This document shows positions 1-6,284 of a stretch of DNA of 9,456 nucleotides, in pieces. A program made the position numbers and the translations under genes. The DNA is from an uncultured Bacillota bacterium (lineage in GTDB: Bacteria > Bacillota > Clostridia > Peptostreptococcales > Anaerovoracaceae): contig CAMKAM010000045.1 in NCBI GenBank assembly GCA_946410475.1, positions 1 through 9,456 on the forward strand, in the 5' to 3' direction. The notes under the pieces were generated by a model. The model searched no databases. It had not been told where the DNA came from and worked only from the letters and a program-made list of their open reading frames with translations. Position 1 is the stretch's first letter. Each line of letters opens with the position of its first letter.

Positions 1-2
1 TT

Positions 3-40
3 GACTGAACAAAATGCCTGAATGCGTTATTTGTTCAGTC
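3..40. repeat. 11-bp inverted repeat at left edge
   Basis: GACTGAACAAA at 3-13 is perfectly complementary to TTTGTTCAGTC at 30-40, with a 16-base spacer. No T-run follows on the plus strand, so it is not an obvious terminator for that strand. On the minus strand the sequence after the hairpin lies outside the window, so it could end a minus-strand unit or belong to the gene to the left. It could equally be a two-half-site protein binding element upstream of the por promoter. The inverted repeat is seen directly; its role is unknown. Confidence 0.6.
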
Positions 41-49
41 GCAGCCATT

Positions 50-86
50 ATCTTTTGATACAAAAAGAAGATTGACATCAAAAGAT
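50..86. promoter_or_regulatory. Inverted repeat around the por -35 box, possible paired operator
   Basis: ATCTTTTGAT at 50-59 is the exact reverse complement of ATCAAAAGAT at 77-86. Each arm is itself a short dyad, ATC-N4-GAT, so this can be read as two copies of one operator in opposite orientation, about 27 bp centre to centre. The right copy begins on the last base of the TTGACA box at 72-77 and covers the promoter spacer. A dimeric regulator bound there would control por transcription. No known operator consensus was recognised; the regulator is not identifiable here. Confidence 0.5.
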
Positions 87-100
87 TCCGATGCTACCAT
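72..100 (+). promoter_or_regulatory. Candidate sigma-A promoter of the por operon
   Basis: A consensus -35 box TTGACA lies at 72-77. After 17 bases comes TACCAT at 95-100, which matches 4 of 6 bases of the -10 consensus and is preceded by TG-C at 92-94, giving an extended -10. Transcription would start near 107, leaving a leader of about 155 bases before the ATG at 264. A small dyad, CTATAT-AAGA-ATATAG at 110-125, sits just after the predicted start. The -35 and spacing are strong, the -10 only fair. Confidence 0.55.
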
Positions 101-183
101 AATTGTGTTCTATATAAGAATATAGTGTTATTATAACGAACAAATACAAGCAAGTCAAGTCATATAGCGAAAAGGATATGAAA

Positions 184-249
184 GCGAACGGAAAAGGACA
201 GGATAGCGAACGGAAAAGGACAGGATAGCGAACGGAAAAGGACAGGAAA
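184..249 (+). repeat. Three tandem 22-bp repeats in the por leader
   Basis: Three head-to-tail copies of a 22-bp unit beginning GCGAACGGAAAAGGAC occupy 184-205, 206-227 and 228-249. The first two are identical; the third differs only at its second-last base (A for T). A shortened relative, GCGAAAAGGATA, lies at 167-178. The array runs directly into the por ribosome binding site AAAAGGAGG at 247-255. Each unit contains a Shine-Dalgarno-like AAAAGGA, but no start codon follows within the array and 22 is not a multiple of 3, so it is not coding. It may be a slippage-prone leader tract, ribosome standby site or protein-binding array; none of these is demonstrated. Confidence 0.9.
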
Positions 250-263
250 AGGAGGCAGATCAA

Positions 264-1259
264 ATGAAAGAGATCAGACTCCACGGCAGAGGCGGACAGG
301 GCGTCGTTAAGGCGAGCCAGATCATCGTAAAGGCTGCAGTTGCGGGAGGAAGCAAAGGACAGTTCATCCCCTTCTTCGGTGTTGAACGTAAGGGTTCGCC
401 CGTTTTTGGGTACCTTCGTCTGTCGGATGGGGAGATCAGAAGGAAGACGCAGATCTACGAGCCTGATATGCTCGTGATCATGGATGATTCGCTCGTCGGG
501 ATGGAAGCCACATACAGCGGGCTGAAAGAGGGTGGAACGATCATCATCAATTCAGTAAAAACAAGGGAAGAACTGAATGTTCCGCCGCAGGCGGGAGACG
601 TATGGATCGTCGACGCCACGGGGATCAGTGAAGAGCTTTTCGGAAGGAACATCCCGAATACGGCTATGCTGGGAGCCTTTGTCAAAGCGACCGGACTGGT
701 CGAAAAGGATGTGCTGTTCGAGGCTATAGGTGAGACTTTCGGGGAAGCAAATACAGAAGCGGCCGAAAGGGCTTTCGAAGAAGTATGCGCTTACCCGGCA
801 GACGGACAAGCATCGAAGAAGCCGGCCGCGGAAGAAGCAGGCGGACAGGCAGTGAAGAAGTCGGCCGCGGAAGAAGCAGGCCGGCAGACAGCGCAGGCTT
901 CGGCGCCTGCAGGATCGTCAGCGGAAAAGGCAGAGAAGCCGGACGGACAGGAGGAAAAACCAAAGAGAAAGCACATCACACCGAAGGGTGGAGAAGGTAT
1001 GTACATCCTCGATACAGCCAGCTGGAGAGTGTTCCGTCCTGTGATGGATAAGGACAAATGCGTGGAGTGCGGGCTGTGCATGGCTTACTGCCCCGTCAAC
1101 TCAGTCGTTTCAAAAGAAGACAGCTATGTCATATCATACGACTATTGCAAGGGCTGCGGCCTCTGCGCGAAGGAGTGCCCGAGGGGCGCCATATCGATGG
1201 AGCCGGAGGCGGACTTTGCTGCGGACGCCGGCGCAGAACTGACGGGAGGTGAAATGTAA
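264..1259 (+). CDS. porG: 2-oxoacid (pyruvate):ferredoxin oxidoreductase, fused gamma and delta (ferredoxin) subunits
   Basis: This 331-residue protein joins two subunits that are separate in many archaeal-type four-subunit oxidoreductases. Residues 1 to about 178 are the gamma domain, opening with GRGGQGVVKAS, the family's signature. Residues about 180-245 are a low-complexity Ala/Glu/Lys/Gly linker containing a duplicated 13-residue block. The C-terminal domain (about 250-320) is a 2[4Fe-4S] ferredoxin: C266, C269, C272, C276 (CVECGLCMAYCP) and C295, C298, C301, C305 (CKGCGLCAKECP). It would pass electrons from the thiamine-diphosphate site in the beta subunit to external ferredoxin in the cytoplasm. 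The start at 264 is set by AAAAGGAGG at 247-255. The stop TAA overlaps the next ATG by one base (TAATG), suggesting translational coupling. Assignment to the POR family is firm; pyruvate as the substrate comes from similarity of the partner subunits to PorA and PorB. Confidence 0.93.
   Translation: MKEIRLHGRGGQGVVKASQIIVKAAVAGGSKGQFIPFFGVERKGSPVFGYLRLSDGEIRRKTQIYEPDMLVIMDDSLVGMEATYSGLKEGGTIIINSVKTREELNVPPQAGDVWIVDATGISEELFGRNIPNTAMLGAFVKATGLVEKDVLFEAIGETFGEANTEAAERAFEEVCAYPADGQASKKPAAEEAGGQAVKKSAAEEAGRQTAQASAPAGSSAEKAEKPDGQEEKPKRKHITPKGGEGMYILDTASWRVFRPVMDKDKCVECGLCMAYCPVNSVVSKEDSYVISYDYCKGCGLCAKECPRGAISMEPEADFAADAGAELTGGEM
803..880 (+). repeat. In-frame tandem 39-bp duplication encoding the interdomain linker
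   Basis: Positions 803-841 and 842-880 are two adjacent 39-base copies with a few substitutions, both containing GGCCGCGGAAGAAGCAGG. They encode about 13 residues twice (SKKPAAEEAGG, then VKKSAAEEAGR) in the linker between the gamma and ferredoxin domains of the porG product. Length 39 keeps the reading frame, so copy number could change the linker length without breaking the gene. The following Gln/Ala/Ser/Glu-rich stretch extends the same disordered character. Confidence 0.88.
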
Positions 1260-2440
1260 TGGGAGAGATAAAAGTCCTTACAGGAAACTATGCTGCATCC
1301 GAGGCGGCTGCGCTGTGCAGGCCGGACCTCGTGGCTGCTTACCCGATAACACCTCAGTCGTCAGTTGCTGAAAAGCTGGCGGAGTTCGCTGCAACGGGCA
1401 GGATAGATTCGAACATAGTGCAGGTCGAAGGCGAGCATTCGGCGATGAGCGTCGTCCAGGGCGCAGCTGCGGCAGGCGGAAGAGTGTTCACGGCGACGGC
1501 TGCCCAGGGCCTCGCATTCATGTATGAGCCGTACTTCAGGATGTCGACTCTGAGACTGCCGATGGTGATGGCGATCTCGACGAGGGAGATGACCAGCCCC
1601 GAGACGGTATGGAGCGGGCAGCAGGATGCCATATCGGTCAGAGAGGCAGGTTGGATCCAGGTGTACTGCGACAGCAACCAGGAGATTTTGGACATGGTGA
1701 TCCAGGGCTACCGGATCGCGGAGCATCCGGATGTACTGATACCGGTCAACGTCTGTTACGACGGATTCTACAGTTCGCATCTGACCGAAGGCGTGGACGT
1801 GCCCACGCAGAAGGAGATCGATGAGTTCCTGCCTGCGCCGTCGTTCGATCATGCCGCGCTCGATCCGAAGGATCCGTTCTCGCTGGACCCGATGACTCCG
1901 GGACCGCTTCTTATGAAATACAGGAAGGACCATCTTGAGGCCATGACAGGGGCTGAAGATATCATAGAAGAGATAGACAGGGAGTTCGCAGAAAAGTTCG
2001 GAAGATCCTACGGAGGGATGATAGAAGAGTACCGGACTGAGGATGCTGATGTCGTGATCATAACTATAGCGGGAATGACGGGCACAGGAAAAGACGCGGT
2101 CGACATAGCCAGAAACAAAGGGATCAGAGCGGGTCTCATAAAACTGAGATTCATAAGACCGTTCCCTGCAAAGAAGATCAGAAAAGCGCTTGAGGGAAAG
2201 AAAGCCTTCTGCGTCATAGACAGGAGCGTCTCGTTCGGTTGGAGCGAGGGCCCTAACCACACCGAAGTCAAAGCGGCGCTGGGCGATGCGACAGAGACAT
2301 ATGCGCATTTTTCAGCCATAGGCGGACTTGGCGGCGCAGATATCTCGCTGAAGGATATCCATGGCACGATAGAGAGGCTCGAGGCCGTCAAGGACGAGCC
2401 GGGCGAAAAGGAAGTCATGTGGTACATGGAGGAGGACTAG
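1259..2440 (+). CDS. porA: 2-oxoacid (pyruvate):ferredoxin oxidoreductase, alpha subunit
   Basis: The 393-residue alpha subunit contributes the pyrimidine-binding side of the thiamine diphosphate site and substrate contacts. YPITPQS at residues 28-34 matches the family's YPITPSS motif, whose threonine contacts the substrate carboxylate. VEGEHSAMS at 56-64 carries the glutamate-containing motif of this domain. The segment TATAAQGLAFMYE (about 78-90) and the WSGQQDAISVREAGWIQ region (about 118-134) resemble pyruvate-specific PorA rather than the branched-chain VorA or 2-oxoglutarate KorA types. The C-terminal part (about 255-370) is the transketolase C-like domain. The start is supported by GGAGGT at 1245-1250, eight bases before the ATG. 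The length is normal for the family. Pyruvate is the best guess from remembered similarity; another short 2-oxo acid remains possible. Confidence 0.93.
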   Translation: MGEIKVLTGNYAASEAAALCRPDLVAAYPITPQSSVAEKLAEFAATGRIDSNIVQVEGEHSAMSVVQGAAAAGGRVFTATAAQGLAFMYEPYFRMSTLRLPMVMAISTREMTSPETVWSGQQDAISVREAGWIQVYCDSNQEILDMVIQGYRIAEHPDVLIPVNVCYDGFYSSHLTEGVDVPTQKEIDEFLPAPSFDHAALDPKDPFSLDPMTPGPLLMKYRKDHLEAMTGAEDIIEEIDREFAEKFGRSYGGMIEEYRTEDADVVIITIAGMTGTGKDAVDIARNKGIRAGLIKLRFIRPFPAKKIRKALEGKKAFCVIDRSVSFGWSEGPNHTEVKAALGDATETYAHFSAIGGLGGADISLKDIHGTIERLEAVKDEPGEKEVMWYMEED

Positions 2441-2443
2441 GCA

Positions 2444-3352
2444 ATGAGTTATCTTGATGTTTTGAAGAATGCAGAAGATATGGTGTCGCCGGGCATCTCC
2501 GCGTGCCAGGGCTGCGGCGGAGAGCTGATACTGAGAAGAGTCCTGCAGATAGCGGGACCGAACACCATCGTCGGCGTCCCTCCGGGGTGCATGGCCGGCG
2601 CGGGAGTAGTCGGATGGAACTACCAGAACGGGATGAAGATCCCCGTGCACATCCCGCTCCTGACGAATATAGCGAGCTTCCTCACGGGAGTGAGTCAGAT
2701 GTATGAAAGGAAAGGGCGCCTTGATGTCAATGTCGTTGCAGTGGCGGGCGACGGCGGAACGGCGGATGCAGGTTTCCAGGCGCTGAGCGCAGCGGCGGAG
2801 AGAGATGAAAAGATGCTCTACGTCTGCTATGATAATGAAGGGTATATGAATACAGGATATCAAAGGAGTTCGACGACATCGCTGGGGTCGAGGACATCAA
2901 CGACCCCAATAGGCGATGTGATCAACGGCAAGAGGCAGCACCAGAAATATGTGCCTTTGATACTGGCGATGCATGAGTGCTCGTATGTGGCGACGGTCAG
3001 TCCGTCCGATATGCCCGATATGATCAGGAAGATAGAAAAGGGTCTTGAGGCGAGCAAGAAGGGATTCGCTTACATCCACGCTTTCTCACCATGCCCGACA
3101 GGATGGTCATACAAAGAGGACATGGGGATCGAAGTCGCCGGGCAGGCGGTCAGGAGCAATCTGTTCCCGCTTTGGGAGCGCGATGAAGAGGGCTTCAGAC
3201 TGAAGAAGAACCCCTCGCCCATCAGCGTGAGAGAATTCGTTGAAGGGATCGGCAAGTTCAGGACGCTTACAGAGAAAGACAAAGACGCTCTGCAGGAGCT
3301 CGCAGACAGACGCTACGCTACGGTGGCTGCCCTCGCGGGGATGGCGGAGTAA
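2444..3352 (+). CDS. porB: 2-oxoacid (pyruvate):ferredoxin oxidoreductase, beta subunit
   Basis: The 302-residue beta subunit binds the thiamine diphosphate diphosphate group and one [4Fe-4S] cluster. Cluster ligands expected for PorB are visible: C21 and C24 in ACQGCGGE, C49 in PPGCMAG and C217 in FSPCPTGW. GDGGTADAG at 102-110 starts the Mg/ThDP-binding motif, and NEGYMNTGYQRSS at 131-143 ends it (family form NEAYMNTGxQRS). The ATG lies three bases after the porA stop, with GAGGAGG ending about ten bases upstream, overlapping the end of porA. The C-terminal half, including SPCPTGW, resembles the pyruvate enzyme. With porG and porA this completes the usual gamma, delta, alpha and beta set; no subunit is missing. 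Confidence 0.93.
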   Translation: MSYLDVLKNAEDMVSPGISACQGCGGELILRRVLQIAGPNTIVGVPPGCMAGAGVVGWNYQNGMKIPVHIPLLTNIASFLTGVSQMYERKGRLDVNVVAVAGDGGTADAGFQALSAAAERDEKMLYVCYDNEGYMNTGYQRSSTTSLGSRTSTTPIGDVINGKRQHQKYVPLILAMHECSYVATVSPSDMPDMIRKIEKGLEASKKGFAYIHAFSPCPTGWSYKEDMGIEVAGQAVRSNLFPLWERDEEGFRLKKNPSPISVREFVEGIGKFRTLTEKDKDALQELADRRYATVAALAGMAE

Positions 3353-3382
3353 GCAAACAGGCAAAAGAAAGAAGATGGATCA

Positions 3383-4837
3383 ATGAAAATAGTGACAGCA
3401 AGACAGGCGGCGGAAGCGATAAAGGACGGAAGCGTCTTCACGATAGGCGGATTCTGCGGGTTCGTGGCGCCGGAAGAGCTGCTGATAGGAATCAGGGAAA
3501 GGTACGATGAGACAGGCAGTCCGAAGGACCTGACGATGCTCAAGGGCGTCAGTGTCGGCGACTACGCGGAGCGCGGCGCGAGCAGGATATCGGTACCCGG
3601 ACTTGTGACGAAGATCATCTGCTCGCATTTGGGGCTGGAGCCTGCGACCATGAAACTCGTAGCGGACGGTGATGCGGAGCTGACCATGCTCCCGCTGGGG
3701 ACGATAGTCGAGTTCGAGACTGCAGCGGCCAGCGGGATGAAGGACATAATCACAGAGGTCGGCATCGGAACGTTCGTCGACCCGGACGTGGATCCGGACG
3801 CCATGGCGGACAAGATCACATTGAACGGGACGGATTATCTGCATTATGCGGCGATGCCGATAGACGTCGCTCTGATCAGGATGACGACGGCGGACGAGAC
3901 AGGGAACCTGACCTGCGAGAAAGAAGCGATGGTAGCCGATCAGTTCGAAGTGGCTGCGGCAGCGCATAATTCGGGCGGGATAGTCATCGCGCAGGTCGAG
4001 AGGATCGTCGGCGCCGGTGAGCTCGACCCGAGGGATGTGAAGATACACGGTTCGATGGTCGACTATGTCGTGGTGGCTTCCCCCGAGAACCACATCCAGG
4101 GATACGACAGCCCCGACTACAGACCGGAGCTGACAGGCGACGCGCGCGTGCCTCAGTCTGAGATAGAGCCGATGCCCCTCAGCGCCAGGAAGATATGCGG
4201 GAGAAGGGCGTACAGGGAGATCGAGGAAGGAAGCATCGTGAACCTTGGCATTGGTATGCCGGACGCGGTCGGTGCGGTCGCGGGCGAAGAAGGTACGCAG
4301 GGCAGGATGACTCTCTCGACAGAGTCGGGAGTCCTTGGCGGCGTGCCTATAAGCGGACTCGGGTTCGGAGCGGCGATCAATCCGGATGCAATGTACAAGA
4401 TGGCGGATATCCTCAGGCTTTACGACGGCGGGCTGCTTGACATGGCGGTGCTCGGGCTTGCGGAAACGGATTCTTCCGGTAACGTCAACGTATCGAAGTT
4501 CGGGGGCAGGAGCGTCGGCCCCGGCGGATTCATCGACATATCGCAGAACGCGAAAAAAGTGATCTTCATGGGAACGCTGACGACGAAGGGCGGCGGCAAA
4601 AAGTTCCTGCCCGAGATCGAACAGATCACGTTCTCTGCGAAGACAGCTCTGTCAAAGAGGCAGGAGGTCCTTTATGTGACGGAGAAGGCGGTGTTCAGAT
4701 TGACGGAGGACGGACCTGAACTCTTCGAGATAGCGCCGGGACTCGATCCGGAGAAGGATATTTTCCCGGATATGGGCTTCGTTCCGAAGGTGGCGGAAGA
4801 CCTGAGGACCATGGAAGAGTGGCTCTTCAGCGAATAG
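3383..4837 (+). CDS. Acyl-CoA:carboxylate CoA-transferase, fused alpha-beta (Pct/YdiF type)
   Basis: This 484-residue class I CoA-transferase exchanges CoA between an acyl-CoA and a free acid such as acetate through a glutamyl-CoA thioester. The N-terminal half carries GGFCGFVAPEEL (22-33), VGIGTFVDP (126-134), ADETGN (170-175) and HNSGGIVIAQVE. The C-terminal half carries NLGIGMPDAV and STESGVLGGVP, where E314 is the expected nucleophile (TxESGxxGGVP in Pct and YdiF), then GLAETDSSGNVNVSKFGG. It is shorter than typical family members (about 515-530 residues). At 103-117 it reads LPLGTIVEFETAAAS where Pct, as I recall it, has a Gln-Gly motif followed by a Leu-Phe-Arg-Asp block, so the acyl-binding region looks divergent. 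The gene starts 30 bases after porB behind a weak AAGAAAGAAG site and probably belongs to the por operon. Substrates could be propionate, butyrate, acetoacetate or a branched acid; the sequence does not decide. Confidence 0.9.
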   Translation: MKIVTARQAAEAIKDGSVFTIGGFCGFVAPEELLIGIRERYDETGSPKDLTMLKGVSVGDYAERGASRISVPGLVTKIICSHLGLEPATMKLVADGDAELTMLPLGTIVEFETAAASGMKDIITEVGIGTFVDPDVDPDAMADKITLNGTDYLHYAAMPIDVALIRMTTADETGNLTCEKEAMVADQFEVAAAAHNSGGIVIAQVERIVGAGELDPRDVKIHGSMVDYVVVASPENHIQGYDSPDYRPELTGDARVPQSEIEPMPLSARKICGRRAYREIEEGSIVNLGIGMPDAVGAVAGEEGTQGRMTLSTESGVLGGVPISGLGFGAAINPDAMYKMADILRLYDGGLLDMAVLGLAETDSSGNVNVSKFGGRSVGPGGFIDISQNAKKVIFMGTLTTKGGGKKFLPEIEQITFSAKTALSKRQEVLYVTEKAVFRLTEDGPELFEIAPGLDPEKDIFPDMGFVPKVAEDLRTMEEWLFSE

Positions 4838-4865
4838 ATCTTTCAAGCACATGATGATTATTATT

Positions 4866-4904
4866 CACGGCAGTTGTGGTAAAAGTACGCACACAACTGC
4901 CGTG
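4866..4904 (+). terminator. Probable intrinsic terminator of the por/CoA-transferase operon
   Basis: CACGGCAGTTGTG at 4866-4878 pairs perfectly with CACAACTGCCGTG at 4892-4904, a 13-bp stem with a 13-base loop, beginning 28 bases after the CoA-transferase stop. Only TTT follows before CG, so the uridine tail is poor. The stem is strong and well placed, but the weak tail means termination may be partial or factor-assisted, with possible read-through into the aminotransferase gene. Confidence 0.6.
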
Positions 4905-4941
4905 TTTCGTCATATAATCATAATAGATAATTGTCAGGAAT

Positions 4942-4993
4942 CGGCACATAAGCGGTCTCCCGCATAAACGTGCCGGAGAAAACGCTTTATGCG
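4942..4993 (+). promoter_or_regulatory. Structured leader of the aminotransferase gene, two exclusive hairpins
   Basis: Hairpin A: CGGCAC (4942-4947) pairs with GTGCCG (4970-4975), and inside it GCGG (4952-4955) pairs with CCGC (4960-4963) around a TCTC loop. Hairpin B: CGCATAAA (4961-4968) pairs with TTTATGCG (4986-4993). B uses bases in the right arm of A's inner stem and spans A's outer right arm, so the two cannot both form. B ends 10 bases before the AAGGAGG at 5004-5010. This is the layout expected of a translational or attenuation switch, but no known riboswitch or T-box consensus was recognised. A TATAAT at 4913-4918 could be the -10 of a promoter, yet no good -35 box precedes it. Confidence 0.4.
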
Positions 4994-5003
4994 AAGATGT
5001 GAT

Positions 5004-5010
5004 AAGGAGG
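5004..5010 (+). promoter_or_regulatory. Ribosome binding site fixing the aminotransferase start
   Basis: AAGGAGG lies five bases before the ATG at 5016. This favours 5016 over the in-frame ATG at 4989, which has no comparable site and lies inside the inverted-repeat arm TTTATGCG. Confidence 0.85.
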
Positions 5011-5015
5011 CAAAA

Positions 5016-6215
5016 ATGCTAGATTTTGCACAAAGAGTAGACACGATGAAAGATTCCGCGAAGGTCATGTACGACCTGTTCCATGCGGTAACAGATCCGA
5101 GAACGATCAACTTTGCCAGCGGCTCGCCGGCTAATGAGACTCTCCCGGTGGATGAGGTAAGAGAGATAGCTATGGAAGTCCTGCAGAAGGACGGACGCGG
5201 CTTTGAGGCTCTGCAGTACAACAACCCGACAGGTATACTCGATCTGAGAAAGATCGTCGCAGAGTATCTGCTTCCAAGAAGAGGCATCGAAGGTGCTTCC
5301 CCGGACGAAGTCCTGATCTCGACAGGCGGACTCGAGCCCCTGTACTATGCATGCCAGCTGTTCATCAACCCGGGCGACACTCTGCTCGTAGAGTCGCCGA
5401 CATTCATGCACGCGGTAGAGATGTTCAAGATGTTCGAAGCCAACTGCGTAGAGGTCGAGTGCGATGACGAGGGCATGATCATCGAAGACCTGAAGGCTAA
5501 GCAGGAAAAGTACAATGCCCGCATGGTATATATCATCCCGACATTCCAGAACCCGACAGGAAAGACGATGTCGCTGGAGAGAAGAAAAGCTGTTGCCGAG
5601 CTCGCTAATGAAAAGAACTTCATCATCCTCGAGGATGACCCGTATGTAGAGCTCAGATACAGCGGCGAAGACCTTCCGGCTATCAAGACGTTCGACACGA
5701 CTGACAACGTCGTATACGCGAACAGCTTCTCGAAGATCTTCTCGCCGGGCAACAGGCTTGGATACATCTATGCGGCGAAGCCGATCGTTGACAAGGCGTT
5801 CGACATCAAGACGGCAACGAACTCGCATACAGCTGTACTGCCGCAGATCCTCTGCGCGGAATACTTCATGAGAGGTTTCTATCCGGATCATATCGCTGAC
5901 GCGAGAGCATTCTATCGCGACAAGAGAGATCACGCTCTTGAATATGTAAAGAAATATATGCCGGAGGGAACGAAGGTCAATACGCCGGACGGCGGCCTGT
6001 TCATGTGGCTGCAGATCCCGTCGGACAAGATCGACACGAGGGAACTGCTCGAGGCAGCGAAGGAAAAACTCGTTGCGTTCGTAGCCGGTCCGGGATTCTA
6101 CATCGATGAGGGCAAAGGCCTCAATGAACTTCGTATGTCGTATGGTCACCTTTCGTACGAGCAGCTCGAGAAAGGTATAAGCACGCTGGCAGAACTGATC
6201 AAAGAAAGGATCTAA
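5016..6215 (+). CDS. PLP-dependent aminotransferase, fold type I (class I/II, MocR/LysN-like)
   Basis: The 399-residue enzyme should transfer the amino group of an amino acid to an acceptor such as 2-oxoglutarate, giving a 2-oxo acid in the cytoplasm. The fold-type I residues are in place: FQNPTG (177-182) with N179, EDDPY (206-210) with D208 and Y210, NSFSK (236-240) with K240 as the Schiff-base lysine, then PGNRLGY with R247. R373 in ELRMSYGH is the expected substrate carboxylate-binding arginine. The N-terminal INFASGSPANETLP and LQYNNPTGILDLRKIVAEYL match the 2-aminoadipate/multi-substrate aminotransferase group, which lacks the DNA-binding domain of true MocR regulators. It follows the 2-oxoacid oxidoreductase operon and would supply its oxo-acid substrates. 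The amino acid used (aromatic, branched, aminoadipate or alanine) cannot be read from the sequence. Confidence 0.9.
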   Translation: MLDFAQRVDTMKDSAKVMYDLFHAVTDPRTINFASGSPANETLPVDEVREIAMEVLQKDGRGFEALQYNNPTGILDLRKIVAEYLLPRRGIEGASPDEVLISTGGLEPLYYACQLFINPGDTLLVESPTFMHAVEMFKMFEANCVEVECDDEGMIIEDLKAKQEKYNARMVYIIPTFQNPTGKTMSLERRKAVAELANEKNFIILEDDPYVELRYSGEDLPAIKTFDTTDNVVYANSFSKIFSPGNRLGYIYAAKPIVDKAFDIKTATNSHTAVLPQILCAEYFMRGFYPDHIADARAFYRDKRDHALEYVKKYMPEGTKVNTPDGGLFMWLQIPSDKIDTRELLEAAKEKLVAFVAGPGFYIDEGKGLNELRMSYGHLSYEQLEKGISTLAELIKERI

Positions 6216-6237
6216 GGCCTGCCATACAACTAATAAC

Positions 6238-6275
6238 AAAAAAGACCGGAAGGATCGATCCTTCCGGTCGTTTTT
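6238..6275. terminator. Bidirectional intrinsic terminator, perfect 26-bp palindrome
   Basis: GACCGGAAGGATC at 6244-6256 is followed immediately by its exact reverse complement to 6269. In RNA this gives an 11-bp stem with a four-base loop. Five T lie at 6271-6275 on the plus strand and six A at 6238-6243, which is a T-run on the minus strand. It begins 28 bases after the aminotransferase stop. It also lies directly downstream of the minus-strand lipoprotein stop at 6285, so it should end both convergent units. Confidence 0.92.
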
Positions 6276-6284
6276 GTAGTTAGA

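Noticed and set aside
184..249. Possible CRISPR array
   Set aside because: The 22-bp units are directly adjacent with no unique spacers and no cas genes are near.
78..284. Minus-strand hydrophobic open frame of 68 codons in the por leader
   Set aside because: The apparent Phe/Leu/Ser-rich protein is the translation of the purine-rich tandem repeats in reverse; no ribosome binding site supports it.
1361..2308. Long minus-strand open frame of 315 codons antisense to porA
   Set aside because: It lies wholly inside a gene with all family motifs, its translation is Arg/His/Cys-rich without a recognisable domain, and no ribosome binding site was seen. It is a codon-bias shadow.
4838..5015. T-box or known riboswitch before the aminotransferase gene
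   Set aside because: No T-box sequence (AGGGTGG...ACCGCG) or other class signature was recognised; only unassigned hairpins remain.
5019..6239. Minus-strand open frame of 406 codons antisense to the aminotransferase
   Set aside because: The plus strand carries a complete PLP enzyme with K240, N179, D208 and R373. The antisense product resembles nothing known and is a shadow.
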